This document shows, piece after piece, positions 17,266-26,363 of a stretch of DNA of 64,000 nucleotides. Position 1 is the stretch's first letter; each line of letters starts with the position of its first letter. Origin of the DNA: Microcella putealis (GTDB taxonomy: Bacteria > Actinomycetota > Actinomycetes > Actinomycetales > Microbacteriaceae); contig NZ_SGWW01000005.1 in assembly GCF_004216575.1 (NCBI RefSeq), forward strand, positions 101,328-165,327. The letters run 5' to 3'. Under the pieces are notes generated by a model. It was not told the origin of the DNA, did not search any database, and saw only the letters and a program-made list of their open reading frames with translations. Made by a program: the position numbers and the translations under genes.

Positions 17266-18690
17266 ATGTCCGTCAACACCGAATTCAGCGCGGCCGAGAC
17301 GCAGCGTTTCGAGCACGAGCAGAAGGCCGCCGCTGACCGCGCCCGAGCCGTGTTCGCCGGTCTCGCCCCTCGCGCCACGGGCACGCCTGCCCCGTCAGCA
17401 CCGGCGACGGGTGCCGCGTTCCGCCGGCCCGCCCGCCCCTCCATCGGGCGCACCGCGGCGCTCAGCACCATGCCGGTCGTGCTCACGGGCGCCATCGTGC
17501 TCGGCCTGGGGCTCACCGGGCCGGTTGACTCTGCTGCTGCCGCGCGCAAGCCTCTCGCTCCCAAGCCCCAGCTGAACCCCGGCGCCCCGAGTCTGCGGTC
17601 GGCGCTGACGCAGGTCGGGGCGGCTCTCACCCCCGGTGCGCTGGGCGCGCGTGCCGTCGCGGCGGCGGCAGCCCCCGCCTCGTACACCGTGCAGGCCGGC
17701 GACACGGTGAGCGACATCGCTCAGCGCTACGGCCTGTCCACTCCGAGCATTCTCGCGCTGAACGGGCTGAGCTGGAATTCACTGATCTTCCCCGGCCAGG
17801 TGCTGCAGCTGACCGATGCGCCGGCGAAAGCGCAGGCACCAGCACCCGCGCCCGTTCCCACCGTGACCGAGGGGCGCTACCAGGTCGTCGCCGGTGACAC
17901 GGTGTCGGCCATCGCCGCGCGATTCGGCATCACTACGCAAGCCGTGCTCGACGCCAACGGCCTCGGCTGGCGCAGCATCATTTACCCCGGCCAGAGTCTG
18001 GTGATTCCCGGTCACACATCGAGCGCGGGCGCGGCAGCCACGGAGCCCGCAGCCCCTGTCGACGACGCGGTCATGAGTATGCCTGTGAGCGAACGCCCCA
18101 CCCTTCCCGGAGGGCCCGCCGAGGACGAGCGCGCCGCCGCACCCGCAGCGCCCGCCCCGGCTCCGGCTCCCGCGCCGGCCCCGGCTCCGCCCGCCGCGGC
18201 ACCCGCACCCGCACCCGCGCCGGCCCCGGCACCCGCCCCGCCCGTTGCTCCGCCCACGACACCGCCGGCTGGCACGATTACGGCGCTCAACGCCGACCAG
18301 CGCGCGCACGCGCAGACGATTATCTCGGTGGGGCGTCAACTGGGCGTGCCCGACTACGGCATCGTGATCGCGCTGGCGACGGCGATGCAAGAGTCATCGC
18401 TGCGCAACCTGTCGTGGGGTCACCTCGACTCGGTCGGCCTGTTCCAACAGCGCCCCTCGAGCGGCTGGGGAACCCCCAGCCAACTGCAAGACACGGCCCA
18501 TGCCTCGCGGCTGTTCTACGGGGGGCCGTCGAACCCCAACCGCGGCGTCACGCGCGGTCTACTGGACATTCGCGGATGGCAGTCGATGTCGCTCACCGTC
18601 GCCGCGCAAGCCGTGCAGATCTCGGCGTACCCCACGGCCTACGCGAAGTGGGAGACGAGCGCGCGCGCCTGGCTCGAGCAACTCGGCTGA
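17266..18690 (+). CDS. Cell-wall protein: two LysM domains and a lytic-transglycosylase-like C-terminus
   Basis: The 474-residue protein carries two LysM peptidoglycan-binding domains (about 139-183, YTVQAGDTVSDIAQRYGLS..., and about 205-248, YQVVAGDTVSAIAARFGIT...). An Ala-Pro repeat linker (about 290-328) follows. The C-terminal domain (about 338-474) contains ALATAMQESSLRNLSWG and SVGLFQQRPSSGWG, a lysozyme-like fold common in actinobacteria, with the Glu of MQESS as likely acid. Export depends on a hydrophobic segment at about 69-92 (MPVVLTGAIVLGLGLTG), an unusually long distance from the start. It lies upstream of the PASTA kinase gene, a sensible partner in wall remodelling. Confidence 0.85.
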   Translation: MSVNTEFSAAETQRFEHEQKAAADRARAVFAGLAPRATGTPAPSAPATGAAFRRPARPSIGRTAALSTMPVVLTGAIVLGLGLTGPVDSAAAARKPLAPKPQLNPGAPSLRSALTQVGAALTPGALGARAVAAAAAPASYTVQAGDTVSDIAQRYGLSTPSILALNGLSWNSLIFPGQVLQLTDAPAKAQAPAPAPVPTVTEGRYQVVAGDTVSAIAARFGITTQAVLDANGLGWRSIIYPGQSLVIPGHTSSAGAAATEPAAPVDDAVMSMPVSERPTLPGGPAEDERAAAPAAPAPAPAPAPAPAPPAAAPAPAPAPAPAPAPPVAPPTTPPAGTITALNADQRAHAQTIISVGRQLGVPDYGIVIALATAMQESSLRNLSWGHLDSVGLFQQRPSSGWGTPSQLQDTAHASRLFYGGPSNPNRGVTRGLLDIRGWQSMSLTVAAQAVQISAYPTAYAKWETSARAWLEQLG

Positions 18691-18740
18691 CCCGTGTGGC
18701 GCACCCCGCCTGAGCGGGCCGCCGACCTAGACTCGACAGG

Positions 18741-20690
18741 GTGAGCGCCGCGCCCGGAGACCCGTTGATCGGTCGCCTCATCGACGGCCGATATCAAGTG
18801 CGCTCACGCATCGCGCGCGGCGGCATGGCGACCGTGTATCTCGCCACCGACCAACGGCTTGACCGCCTCGTTGCGGTCAAGATCATGCACGGCCACCTCG
18901 CCGATGACAGCCAATTCAAAGAACGCTTCATCCAAGAGGCGCGGAGCGCCGCGCGATTGGCGCATCCGAACGTTGTCAATGTCTTCGACCAGGGCCAAGA
19001 CGCCGAATCAGCCTACCTCGTTATGGAGTACCTGCCGGGCATCACCCTGCGTGAGCTGCTGCAGGACTACGGCGCCCTCACCCCCGAACAGACGCTGGAT
19101 ATCGGCGAGGCCGTGCTGGCCGGGCTCTCGGCCGCACACAAAGCCGGCATCGTGCACCGCGACCTGAAGCCCGAAAACGTGCTGCTCGCCGACGACGGAC
19201 GCATCAAGATCGGTGACTTCGGTCTCGCCCGCGCCGCGAGCGCGAACACGGCCACCGGTGCCGCGCTGCTCGGCACGATCGCCTACCTCTCCCCCGAGCT
19301 GATCACTCGAGGCATCGCCGACACCCGCAGTGACATCTACGCGCTCGGCATCATGATGTTCGAGATGCTCACCGGCGAGCAGCCATTCAAGGGCGAACAG
19401 CCCATGCAGATCGCATACCAGCACGCGAACGACTCGGTGCCGGCTCCCAGCAGCGTGAACCCCGACGTACCCGCCGAGCTCGATGAGCTCGTGCTGTGGG
19501 CGACCTCGCGGGAGCCCGCCGACCGGCCAGCGGACGCCCGTGCGCTGCTCGAGCAGCTGCGCGAGACGGCACGCTCACTGGCGACATCGATCGTCGCGAC
19601 CGGCCCCCAGCAGACCATGGTGCTGCCGCCGCTGTCGACCTACCAGCCGTCGACCGCTGAAACGACCGTCATCGCACCGCTGACGACAGCGGGGGCTCGC
19701 GCAGCGGCACCGCCCGCAGACCCGGGCACGCCCGCCCAGCAGCTGATGCTCGCGGCCCCGTCACGACGTCGCCGCGGCATCGCGCTCATGCTCATCGTGC
19801 TCCTCGTGGCGGGTCTCGCCGCGCTCGGAGGATGGTGGTTCTCGGCGGGCCCCGGCGGCACGGTGACGGTGCCCGAGGTGACGGGCGCCAGCGAGGCGGA
19901 GGCCCGGGCGACGCTGACGGACAGCGGTCTGATCGTGCTCGAGCCGTCGACGCTCGAATACTCGCTCGACATCGAAGCCGGACGCGTCATTCGCACCGAC
20001 CCCGCAGCCGGGACCGCCCTGCCGCGCGACGCGGAGATCACCCTCATCGTGTCCCAGGGAGCCGAGCCAACGACGCTGCCCGACGTCCGGGGAGTACCCG
20101 AAGCGGATGCGCGCGCGGCGCTGGAGGACGCCGGTTTCGTTGTCGCGGAGGAACGCTCCGAACAGTTCAACGGCGAGATCGCCGACGGTTCCGTGCTCGC
20201 CGTGCGCGACGCCGGTGGGCAGGGGCTCGAGCCGGGGGCGTCGTCGTTCCGCGGCACACCGGTGTCACTGTTGGTGTCGGTCGGCGCGATCCCCGAGGTG
20301 CGGGGGCTCACGGTCGAGGCCGCGCAAGCCGAACTCGCCCGTCGAGGACTGACCGGTGTCGTCGAGTCGAACGTGTTCGACAACGACATCGCCAACGGCT
20401 CCGTGATCGGGTACAGCGCGGTGCCCGAGATCGTGGCACCGGGAGACACACTCGGTCTCGTCGCATCGCGCGGCCCCGACCTCGTCGAGATCCCAGACGT
20501 CACCGGCGAGACGATCAGCGACGCCATCGAAATTCTCGAGGGCGCGGGATTCCGGACTCCCGAAACTCTCGACACCAACGTGCCGCGGCTCGGATGGGGA
20601 CTCGGCGTGTTCGGCGTGCAGCGAACGGAGCCGGCCGGCGGGGAAAGCGCGGTCAGAGGCTCGACCGTGCAAATCGTCGCACGGTACTAG
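18741..20690 (+). CDS. PASTA-domain Ser/Thr protein kinase (PknB/PknL type)
   Basis: Transmembrane eukaryotic-like kinase. The 649-residue protein has the Gly loop near 23-31, catalytic VAVKIM Lys (about 47), HRDLKPEN (139-146), DFG (159-161) and activation loop SANTATGAALLGTIAYLSPE. A juxtamembrane linker and one helix (about 345-367) follow. Four extracellular PASTA repeats of 65-70 residues make up the rest. PASTA domains bind muropeptides or lipid II, coupling wall state to phosphorylation. The order with idsA, the Rv2175c-type gene and aroG corresponds to mycobacterial/corynebacterial pknL. The start is GTG 18741, 50 bases after the LysM gene. Confidence 0.94.
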   Translation: MSAAPGDPLIGRLIDGRYQVRSRIARGGMATVYLATDQRLDRLVAVKIMHGHLADDSQFKERFIQEARSAARLAHPNVVNVFDQGQDAESAYLVMEYLPGITLRELLQDYGALTPEQTLDIGEAVLAGLSAAHKAGIVHRDLKPENVLLADDGRIKIGDFGLARAASANTATGAALLGTIAYLSPELITRGIADTRSDIYALGIMMFEMLTGEQPFKGEQPMQIAYQHANDSVPAPSSVNPDVPAELDELVLWATSREPADRPADARALLEQLRETARSLATSIVATGPQQTMVLPPLSTYQPSTAETTVIAPLTTAGARAAAPPADPGTPAQQLMLAAPSRRRRGIALMLIVLLVAGLAALGGWWFSAGPGGTVTVPEVTGASEAEARATLTDSGLIVLEPSTLEYSLDIEAGRVIRTDPAAGTALPRDAEITLIVSQGAEPTTLPDVRGVPEADARAALEDAGFVVAEERSEQFNGEIADGSVLAVRDAGGQGLEPGASSFRGTPVSLLVSVGAIPEVRGLTVEAAQAELARRGLTGVVESNVFDNDIANGSVIGYSAVPEIVAPGDTLGLVASRGPDLVEIPDVTGETISDAIEILEGAGFRTPETLDTNVPRLGWGLGVFGVQRTEPAGGESAVRGSTVQIVARY

Positions 20691-20720
20691 GGCTAGGCGC
20701 CTGCCGCGCGACGAGTTCGG

Positions 20721-22088
20721 CTAGCGGGACAGCTCTTCGGCGACGAGGAACGCGAGCTCGAGCGACTGCATGTGGTTCAGTCGCGGGTCGCACAGCGACT
20801 CGTACCGCGTGGCAAGGGTCTGCTCGTCGATCATCTCGCTGCCGCCGAGGCACTCGGTGACGTCGTCACCCGTCAGTTCCACGTGGATGCCGCCGGGGTG
20901 CGTGCCCGCAGCGCGGTGCGATTCGAAGAAGCCCTTGACCTCGTCGACGACGTCGTCGAAACGACGCGTCTTGTAGCCGGTGGGCGTTGTCAGGCCGTTG
21001 CCGTGCATGGGGTCGGTCACCCACAGGGGGTTCGCGTCCATGCCCTTGATGGCCTCGAGCAGCGGCGGAAGCGCGTCGCGGATCGTGCCGGCGCCCATCC
21101 GCGTGATGAAGGTCAGGCGACCAGGCTCGCGGTCGGGGTCGAGCACATCGATGAGCCGCTCCATCGTCTCGGGCGTCGTCGACGGGCCGAGCTTCACGCC
21201 GATGGGATTGCGGATGCGTCGGAAGAAGTCGACGTGAGCTCCGTCGAGTTCGCGCGTGCGCTCGCCGATCCAGAGGAAGTGGGCGCTCGTGTTGTACGGC
21301 AGCCCCGTGCGCGAGTCGATGCGGGTCATCGGCCGCTCGTAGTCCATCAGGAGGCCCTCGTGGCTCGAGTAGAACTCGACGCGCTTCAGCTCGTCGAAGT
21401 CGGCGCCCGCCGCCTCCATGAACTTGATGGCGCGATCGATCTCTTTCGCGAGCCCCTCGTAGCGCTGGTTCGCGGGGTTCGCCGCGAAGCCCTTGTTCCA
21501 CGAGTGCACCATGCGCAGATCGGCGAAGCCACCCTGCGTGAACGCACGGATGAGGTTCAGCGTCGAGGCGCTCGTGTGGTAGCCCTGCAGCAGACGACGC
21601 GGGTCAGCCTCGCGCGACTCGGGGGTGAAGTCGTAGCCGTTGACGATGTCGCCGCGGTACGCGGGCAGGGTGACGTCGCCGCGCGTCTCGGTGTCGCTCG
21701 AGCGGGGCTTCGCGAACTGACCGGCCATGCGGCCCATCTTGATGACGGGCATCGATGCGCCGTAGGTGAGCACGACAGCCATCTGCAGGATGGTCTTCAC
21801 CCGGTTGCGAATCTGATCAGCGGTGGCGCCCGCGAAGGTCTCGGCGCAGTCGCCGCCCTGCAGGAGAAAAGCGTCGCCGCGGGCCGCACGGGCCAGGCGG
21901 TCGCGCAGGTTGTCGACCTCACCGGCGAAGACCAGGGGCGGCATCGTCGCGAGCTCGGCCGAGGCAGCCTGCGCCGCGGCGGCGTTCGGCCACGCGGGCT
22001 GCTGCTTGATCGGCAGGGTGCGCCAGTGGTCGAGACCGGTAACGATGTCGGGGTCAGCAGCGATCACAGTTTCGGTCGGGTCGACCAC
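20721..22088 (-). CDS. aroG: Class II 3-deoxy-D-arabino-heptulosonate 7-phosphate synthase
   Basis: First enzyme of the shikimate pathway, condensing PEP and erythrose 4-phosphate. The protein matches plant/mycobacterial type II DAHP synthase: LLQGGDCAETFAG, GRMAGQFAKPRSSDTE, GFAANPANQRYEG, SSHEGLLMDYERPMTR, and VTDPMHGNG near the end. The start is set at GTG 22088 (VVDPTETV...), preceded by GGAG at a good distance. The frame extends 25 codons further but into low-complexity sequence. The length is 455 residues, typical. Transcription converges on the kinase gene with 30 bases between stops. Confidence 0.96.
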   Translation of the reverse strand: MVDPTETVIAADPDIVTGLDHWRTLPIKQQPAWPNAAAAQAASAELATMPPLVFAGEVDNLRDRLARAARGDAFLLQGGDCAETFAGATADQIRNRVKTILQMAVVLTYGASMPVIKMGRMAGQFAKPRSSDTETRGDVTLPAYRGDIVNGYDFTPESREADPRRLLQGYHTSASTLNLIRAFTQGGFADLRMVHSWNKGFAANPANQRYEGLAKEIDRAIKFMEAAGADFDELKRVEFYSSHEGLLMDYERPMTRIDSRTGLPYNTSAHFLWIGERTRELDGAHVDFFRRIRNPIGVKLGPSTTPETMERLIDVLDPDREPGRLTFITRMGAGTIRDALPPLLEAIKGMDANPLWVTDPMHGNGLTTPTGYKTRRFDDVVDEVKGFFESHRAAGTHPGGIHVELTGDDVTECLGGSEMIDEQTLATRYESLCDPRLNHMQSLELAFLVAEELSR

Positions 22089-22221
22089 GGGCGGCACTCC
22101 AGTTGACGAGAGGGGGTGGATCCGCGACGAGCGCGGCGACGCGGCGGCGTGAGCCCCGCGCATTCGAGCCTAGCCCAGCGCGCCGGGCGCTTCTGTCGTC
22201 GCGGCGGCGGCCGCTCAGGGC

Positions 22222-22911
22222 TCAGCGAACGTGGGCGGGGCGCTTGTCACGCACGGTCGTGGCGTACACGTCGCGGTACTCCTGGCCGCTCAACCGCCCG
22301 AGTTCGTACATGATCTCGTCGGTGATCGACCGCAGCACAAAGCGGTCGCCCTCCATTCCGGCGAAGCGACTGAAGTCGAGGGGTTCGCCGAAGACAATGC
22401 CGGGGCGGAGCACCTTCGGCACGCGGGTGCCGATCGGCATGACCTTTTCGGTGTCGATCATCGCGACGGGGATGACAGGGGCGCCCGACTCAAGGATCAT
22501 GCGGGCAACGCCGGTGCGACCCCGATACAGGATGCCGTCGGGGCTGCGCGTTCCTTCGGGATAGATGCCGAGAGCGCGCCCCTCGGCGAGCACCCGAAGC
22601 CCCGTGTTCAGCGAGGCTTCCGACGCCTTGCCGCCCGAGCGGTCGATCGGCAGCTGACCCGAGGCTTCGAAGAACATCTTCGTCAGCCAGCCTTTGAGGC
22701 CGCGGCCGGTGAAGTAGTCGCTCTTGGCGAGAAACACCACGCGGCGATCGAGCACGAGCGGCAGAAAGATCGAGTCGACGAACGACAGATGGTTGCTCGC
22801 GAGAATGACGGGGCCCGAGCGCGGAACGTTCTCGATACCGCGCACCCAGGGGCGGAAGACCGTCAGCAGGATGGGACCGATGACCAGGTTCTTCATCAAC
22901 CAGTAGAACAT
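22222..22911 (-). CDS. 1-acyl-sn-glycerol-3-phosphate acyltransferase (PlsC family)
   Basis: Membrane-associated acyltransferase making phosphatidic acid. The start ATG 22911 follows GGGGAG and gives MFYWLMKNLVIGPILLTVF, an N-terminal membrane helix. The catalytic NHLSFVDS (HX4D, about 38-45) and PEGTRSPDG (about 116-124) blocks are present. The length is 229 residues. The frame is open 110 codons upstream, but that part overlaps the glucokinase gene. Neighbours aroG, glucokinase and acyl-CoA ligase match the conserved actinobacterial order. Confidence 0.93.
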   Translation of the reverse strand: MFYWLMKNLVIGPILLTVFRPWVRGIENVPRSGPVILASNHLSFVDSIFLPLVLDRRVVFLAKSDYFTGRGLKGWLTKMFFEASGQLPIDRSGGKASEASLNTGLRVLAEGRALGIYPEGTRSPDGILYRGRTGVARMILESGAPVIPVAMIDTEKVMPIGTRVPKVLRPGIVFGEPLDFSRFAGMEGDRFVLRSITDEIMYELGRLSGQEYRDVYATTVRDKRPAHVR

Positions 22912-22942
22912 CGTCGCTCCCCTCGCAGTGGCCTCGCCAAGA

Positions 22943-23908
22943 CTAACCCCGCGGGGCCGCGCCGATGGCCGCGGCGTGGATGCGCGCGAGGTCGGCAGCG
23001 CCGACGACGCCCGCGTCGTTGACGAGCTCGGCGACCACGAAGCGCGGCTCGGGGTGGTAGCCGCGCGCCGGCAGGTGCGCGAGGTACGACTCACGAACGG
23101 GCTCGAGCAGCAGCTCGCCCGCCACCGACACTCCCCCACCGAAGACGAACAGCTCGGGGTCGAGCACGGCTCCGAGGCTGGCGCACGCCTGACCCAGCCA
23201 GTGCCCCAACTGACGCAGCGCGTGGAGCGCGCCCGGATCACCGTCCGCGAGAAATTGCGCGAGCATCCCGCCGGTCAGTTCGCCGGCGTCGCGACGCGCC
23301 GTCGCCAGCGTGGTGCCGATGCCGCCCGCGTCGGCGATCTCGTTCGCCATGCGCAGCAGTGCACGGCCCGAGCCGTACTGCTCGATGCAGCCACGGGCTC
23401 CGCACCCGCAGGGCAGCCCGTCGGGCACGACGCGCAGGTGGCCGAGCTCGCCGGCCGCGCCGAAGCCGCCGCGCACCAGCTGGTCGCCGATCACGATCGC
23501 CCCGCCCACGCCGGTACCGATGGTGAGCATCGTCATGTGGTGCGCGTCGCGGGCGACGCCGTAGCGAAATTCGGCCCAGCCCGCGGCGTTCGCGTCGTTG
23601 TCAATCGTGACGTCCATGCCTAGCCGGGCCCGCAGGCGGTCACGGAACGGCTCGTTGCGCCACGAGATATTCGGGGCGTAGTAGACGGTCGACTGCTCGG
23701 CGTCGATGAACCCGGCGGCGGCGACACCGGTCGCGATCACCGTGTGGCCGGCGCTCAGGCGCTCAACCATCCCGGCGACGATCTCGACGATCTCTGCCGG
23801 GTCGGATGCGGGGGTCGGCTGACGCTCTTCCGCCACGATGGCGCCGTCATCCGTAACGAGCGCTCCCGCGATCTTCGTTCCGCCAATGTCGATCCCAATT
23901 GCATGCAC
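22943..23908 (-). CDS. ROK-family glucokinase
   Basis: ATP-dependent sugar kinase. It starts at GTG 23908 (MHAIGIDIGGTKIAG), giving 321 residues. The phosphate-binding loop DIGGTK lies near 7-12, the ROK catalytic region NDANAAGWAEF in the middle, and the zinc-binding motif with CGCGARGCIEQYGSG (split at about 180-193) is intact, including the three Cys residues. Glucose is the likely substrate by family, but N-acetylated sugars are possible. It shows no DNA-binding domain, so it is a kinase rather than a ROK repressor. Confidence 0.9.
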   Translation of the reverse strand: MHAIGIDIGGTKIAGALVTDDGAIVAEERQPTPASDPAEIVEIVAGMVERLSAGHTVIATGVAAAGFIDAEQSTVYYAPNISWRNEPFRDRLRARLGMDVTIDNDANAAGWAEFRYGVARDAHHMTMLTIGTGVGGAIVIGDQLVRGGFGAAGELGHLRVVPDGLPCGCGARGCIEQYGSGRALLRMANEIADAGGIGTTLATARRDAGELTGGMLAQFLADGDPGALHALRQLGHWLGQACASLGAVLDPELFVFGGGVSVAGELLLEPVRESYLAHLPARGYHPEPRFVVAELVNDAGVVGAADLARIHAAAIGAAPRG

Positions 23909-24009
23909 GGGTCGCCATGCTAGCGCCCACAGGCCCTGCACAGCTCATGGCGGCGCGGGTAAGGTTGTCGCATCGTCACCAACCACCGACCGGTGCCAAA
24001 GGAGCTACC

Positions 24010-25839
24010 GTGAATGAATTCGTCGTCCCGGCTGTCGTCACCCCCGACCCCGACGCGAACACCACCGATCTGCTCGTCGATCGTGTTGCCCAGGCACCCG
24101 CCGACGCCCTCTTTGCTCTCCCCACCGCCGACGGCGGCTGGGAGGACGTGACGGCGGAAGAGTTCCACCGCCAGGTCGTCGCTCTCGCGAAGGGCTTCGT
24201 TGCCGCGGGCGTCGAGCCCGGCGACAAGATCGGCTTCATGTGCAAGACCCGCTACGAGTGGACGCTCGTCGATTTCGCGGCGTGGTTTGCCGGAGCGGTG
24301 CTCGTGCCGATCTACGAGACCAGCTCGCCGAGCCAGATCCAGTACATCCTCGACGACTCGGAAGCGAACCACCTCATCGTGGAGTCGGCCGAGCACTACG
24401 CGCGCTTCGACGAGATCGCCAGCGAGGTGCCGAACATCGGCCACGTTTGGCAGATGCACCTGGGCGCGCTCGAGAAGCTCGCCGCAGATGGCGCCGACGT
24501 GACCGATGAGGCCGTCGAAGCGCGCCGCAGCGCCGCGGTCGGAAGCGACCTCGCCACGCTGATCTACACCTCGGGCTCGACCGGTGTGCCGAAGGGCGTC
24601 ATGCTGACGCACTCGAACTTCGTCGAACTGTCGCGCAACGCGCGCATCGCGATGAAGGAGGTCTTCGCCCCCGGCGCCTCGACGCTGCTGTTCATCACGA
24701 CGGCACACGTCTTCGCCCGCTTCATCTCGATCATTTGTGTGCACGGCGGCATCAAGGTTGGGCACCAGGCCGACACGAAGCAACTACTGCCGGCGCTCGG
24801 CTCGTTCAAGCCGACCTTCCTGCTCGCGGTTCCCCGCGTGTTCGAGAAGGTCTACAACTCGGCCGAGCAGAAGGCCGAGGCTGGCGGCAAGGGCAAGATC
24901 TTCCGAAAAGCCGCCGACACCGCGATCGAGTACTCGAAGGCCCTCGACACCGGCCACGTTCCGCTGGGGCTGAAGCTGCGGTTCACCCTGTTCGACAAGC
25001 TCGTCTACTCGAAGCTGAAGAACGCCATGGGCGGCCGCGTGCAGTACGCCGTCTCGGGCTCGGCGCCGCTCGGAACGCGCCTCGGCCACTTCTTCCGCGC
25101 GTTGAACGTGCGCATCCTCGAGGGCTACGGCCTGACGGAGACCACGGCACCGGCGTCGGTGAACCTCGTCAACAACTTCAAAATCGGCACCGTGGGCCCC
25201 GCCCTGCCCGGCGTGGGCATCAAGCTTGCCGAGGACGGCGAAATCTTGATCACCGGCGTGAACGTGTTCGCCGGTTACTGGAAGAAGCCGGAGGCGACTG
25301 CCGAGGTCATGACCGAGGACGGCTGGTTCCACACCGGCGACATCGGCACGATCGACGACGACGGCTACCTCACGATCACGGGCCGCAAGAAAGAGATCAT
25401 CGTCACCGCCGGCGGCAAGAACGTCGCTCCGGCGGCCCTCGAAGACCCGATTCGGGCGAACCCCATCGTGGGTCAGGTCGTCGTGGTCGGCGACCAGAAG
25501 CCCTTTGTGTCGGCGCTCATCACTCTCGACCCCGAGATGCTGCCGGTGTGGCTTAACAACAACGGCGAAGACGCGCAGATGTCGCTGGCCGATGCCGCCA
25601 AAAACCCCAAGGTGCTCGCCGAGGTGCAGAGCGCGGTGGACGTCGCCAACGGCCGCGTCTCGCGTGCCGAGTCGATTCGCAAGTTCGTCATTCTTGGGAG
25701 CGAGTTCACGGAAGACTCGGGGCACCTCACCCCGAAGATGAGCATCAAGCGCCACGTGATCACGAAAGACTTTGCCGACGTGATCGACGGCATCTACTCG
25801 GGAGCGCCCGAGACGCAGGGCATCTCGCTCAGCCAGTAA
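24010..25839 (+). CDS. Long-chain fatty-acid--CoA ligase (FadD15 type)
   Basis: AMP-forming acyl-CoA synthetase. The start is GTG 24010 behind AAAGGAG, giving 609 residues; the frame is open for 37 more codons upstream without conservation. The AMP-binding motif IYTSGSTGVPKGV (about 185-197), GYGLTETTAP, GWFHTGDIG and GRKKEIIVTAGGKNV are all present. It activates fatty acids for lipid synthesis or degradation. Divergent from the glucokinase gene, as in related actinobacteria where fadD15 lies near plsC. Confidence 0.94.
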   Translation: MNEFVVPAVVTPDPDANTTDLLVDRVAQAPADALFALPTADGGWEDVTAEEFHRQVVALAKGFVAAGVEPGDKIGFMCKTRYEWTLVDFAAWFAGAVLVPIYETSSPSQIQYILDDSEANHLIVESAEHYARFDEIASEVPNIGHVWQMHLGALEKLAADGADVTDEAVEARRSAAVGSDLATLIYTSGSTGVPKGVMLTHSNFVELSRNARIAMKEVFAPGASTLLFITTAHVFARFISIICVHGGIKVGHQADTKQLLPALGSFKPTFLLAVPRVFEKVYNSAEQKAEAGGKGKIFRKAADTAIEYSKALDTGHVPLGLKLRFTLFDKLVYSKLKNAMGGRVQYAVSGSAPLGTRLGHFFRALNVRILEGYGLTETTAPASVNLVNNFKIGTVGPALPGVGIKLAEDGEILITGVNVFAGYWKKPEATAEVMTEDGWFHTGDIGTIDDDGYLTITGRKKEIIVTAGGKNVAPAALEDPIRANPIVGQVVVVGDQKPFVSALITLDPEMLPVWLNNNGEDAQMSLADAAKNPKVLAEVQSAVDVANGRVSRAESIRKFVILGSEFTEDSGHLTPKMSIKRHVITKDFADVIDGIYSGAPETQGISLSQ

Positions 25840-25854
25840 GCGTGACGGCCGCGG

Positions 25855-26355
25855 TCAGGGGCGCTGGAACCACTCGGCGCCCCTGATCGCGCGCATCGCC
25901 TCACGCTTCAGCTCGGGCTCAAGCCCCTCCACGTACACGCGCCCGTCGAGGTGATCGGTCTCGTGCTGCAGCGCCTGAGCGAGCAGGCCCTCGCCCTCGA
26001 CGATCACCGCGTTGCCCTCGAGGTCGATACCCTCGACGCGCGCCCACGGGTGGCGCATGCGGGGGTACGCAAGACCGGGCACCGAGAGGCAGCCCTCATC
26101 GACCGGTTCGGGCTCACCGCGCACCTCGACGAGGCGCGGATTGATGACGTAGCCGAGGCGCTCGTCGACGAAGAAGCTGAACACGCGAAGGCCTACGCCG
26201 ATCTGGTTGGCCGCGACGCCCGCGCGCCCGGGCACCTGAACGGTGTCGAGCAGATCGGCCACCAGCTGACGCACGCGGTCGTCGATGGTGGTGACCTCGT
26301 CAGTGCGCGAGCGCAATACAGGGTCGCCAAACAGGCGAATCGGACGAACCGTCAT
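25855..26355 (-). CDS. def: Peptide deformylase
   Basis: Metalloenzyme removing the N-formyl group from nascent proteins. The start ATG 26355 gives MTVRPIRLFGDPVLRSR and 166 residues. Motif 1 is GVAANQIG (46-53), a variant of GxGLAAxQ. Motif 2 is EGCLS (87-91), with metal ligand C89. Motif 3 is QHETDHLDG (130-138), with H131, E132 and H135. A 32-codon upstream extension overlaps the ATPase gene and is rejected. It lies 8 bases downstream of the MinD-like gene. Confidence 0.95.
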   Translation of the reverse strand: MTVRPIRLFGDPVLRSRTDEVTTIDDRVRQLVADLLDTVQVPGRAGVAANQIGVGLRVFSFFVDERLGYVINPRLVEVRGEPEPVDEGCLSVPGLAYPRMRHPWARVEGIDLEGNAVIVEGEGLLAQALQHETDHLDGRVYVEGLEPELKREAMRAIRGAEWFQRP

Positions 26356-26363
26356 GGGATGCG

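Noticed and set aside
18138..18262. CRISPR or tandem-repeat locus
   Set aside because: The repetition is an in-frame Ala-Pro codon run within the LysM protein linker, with no spacers.
22089..22221. Possible leader peptide or attenuator upstream of DAHP synthase
   Set aside because: No run of aromatic codons or competing hairpins was found in the 133-base gap.
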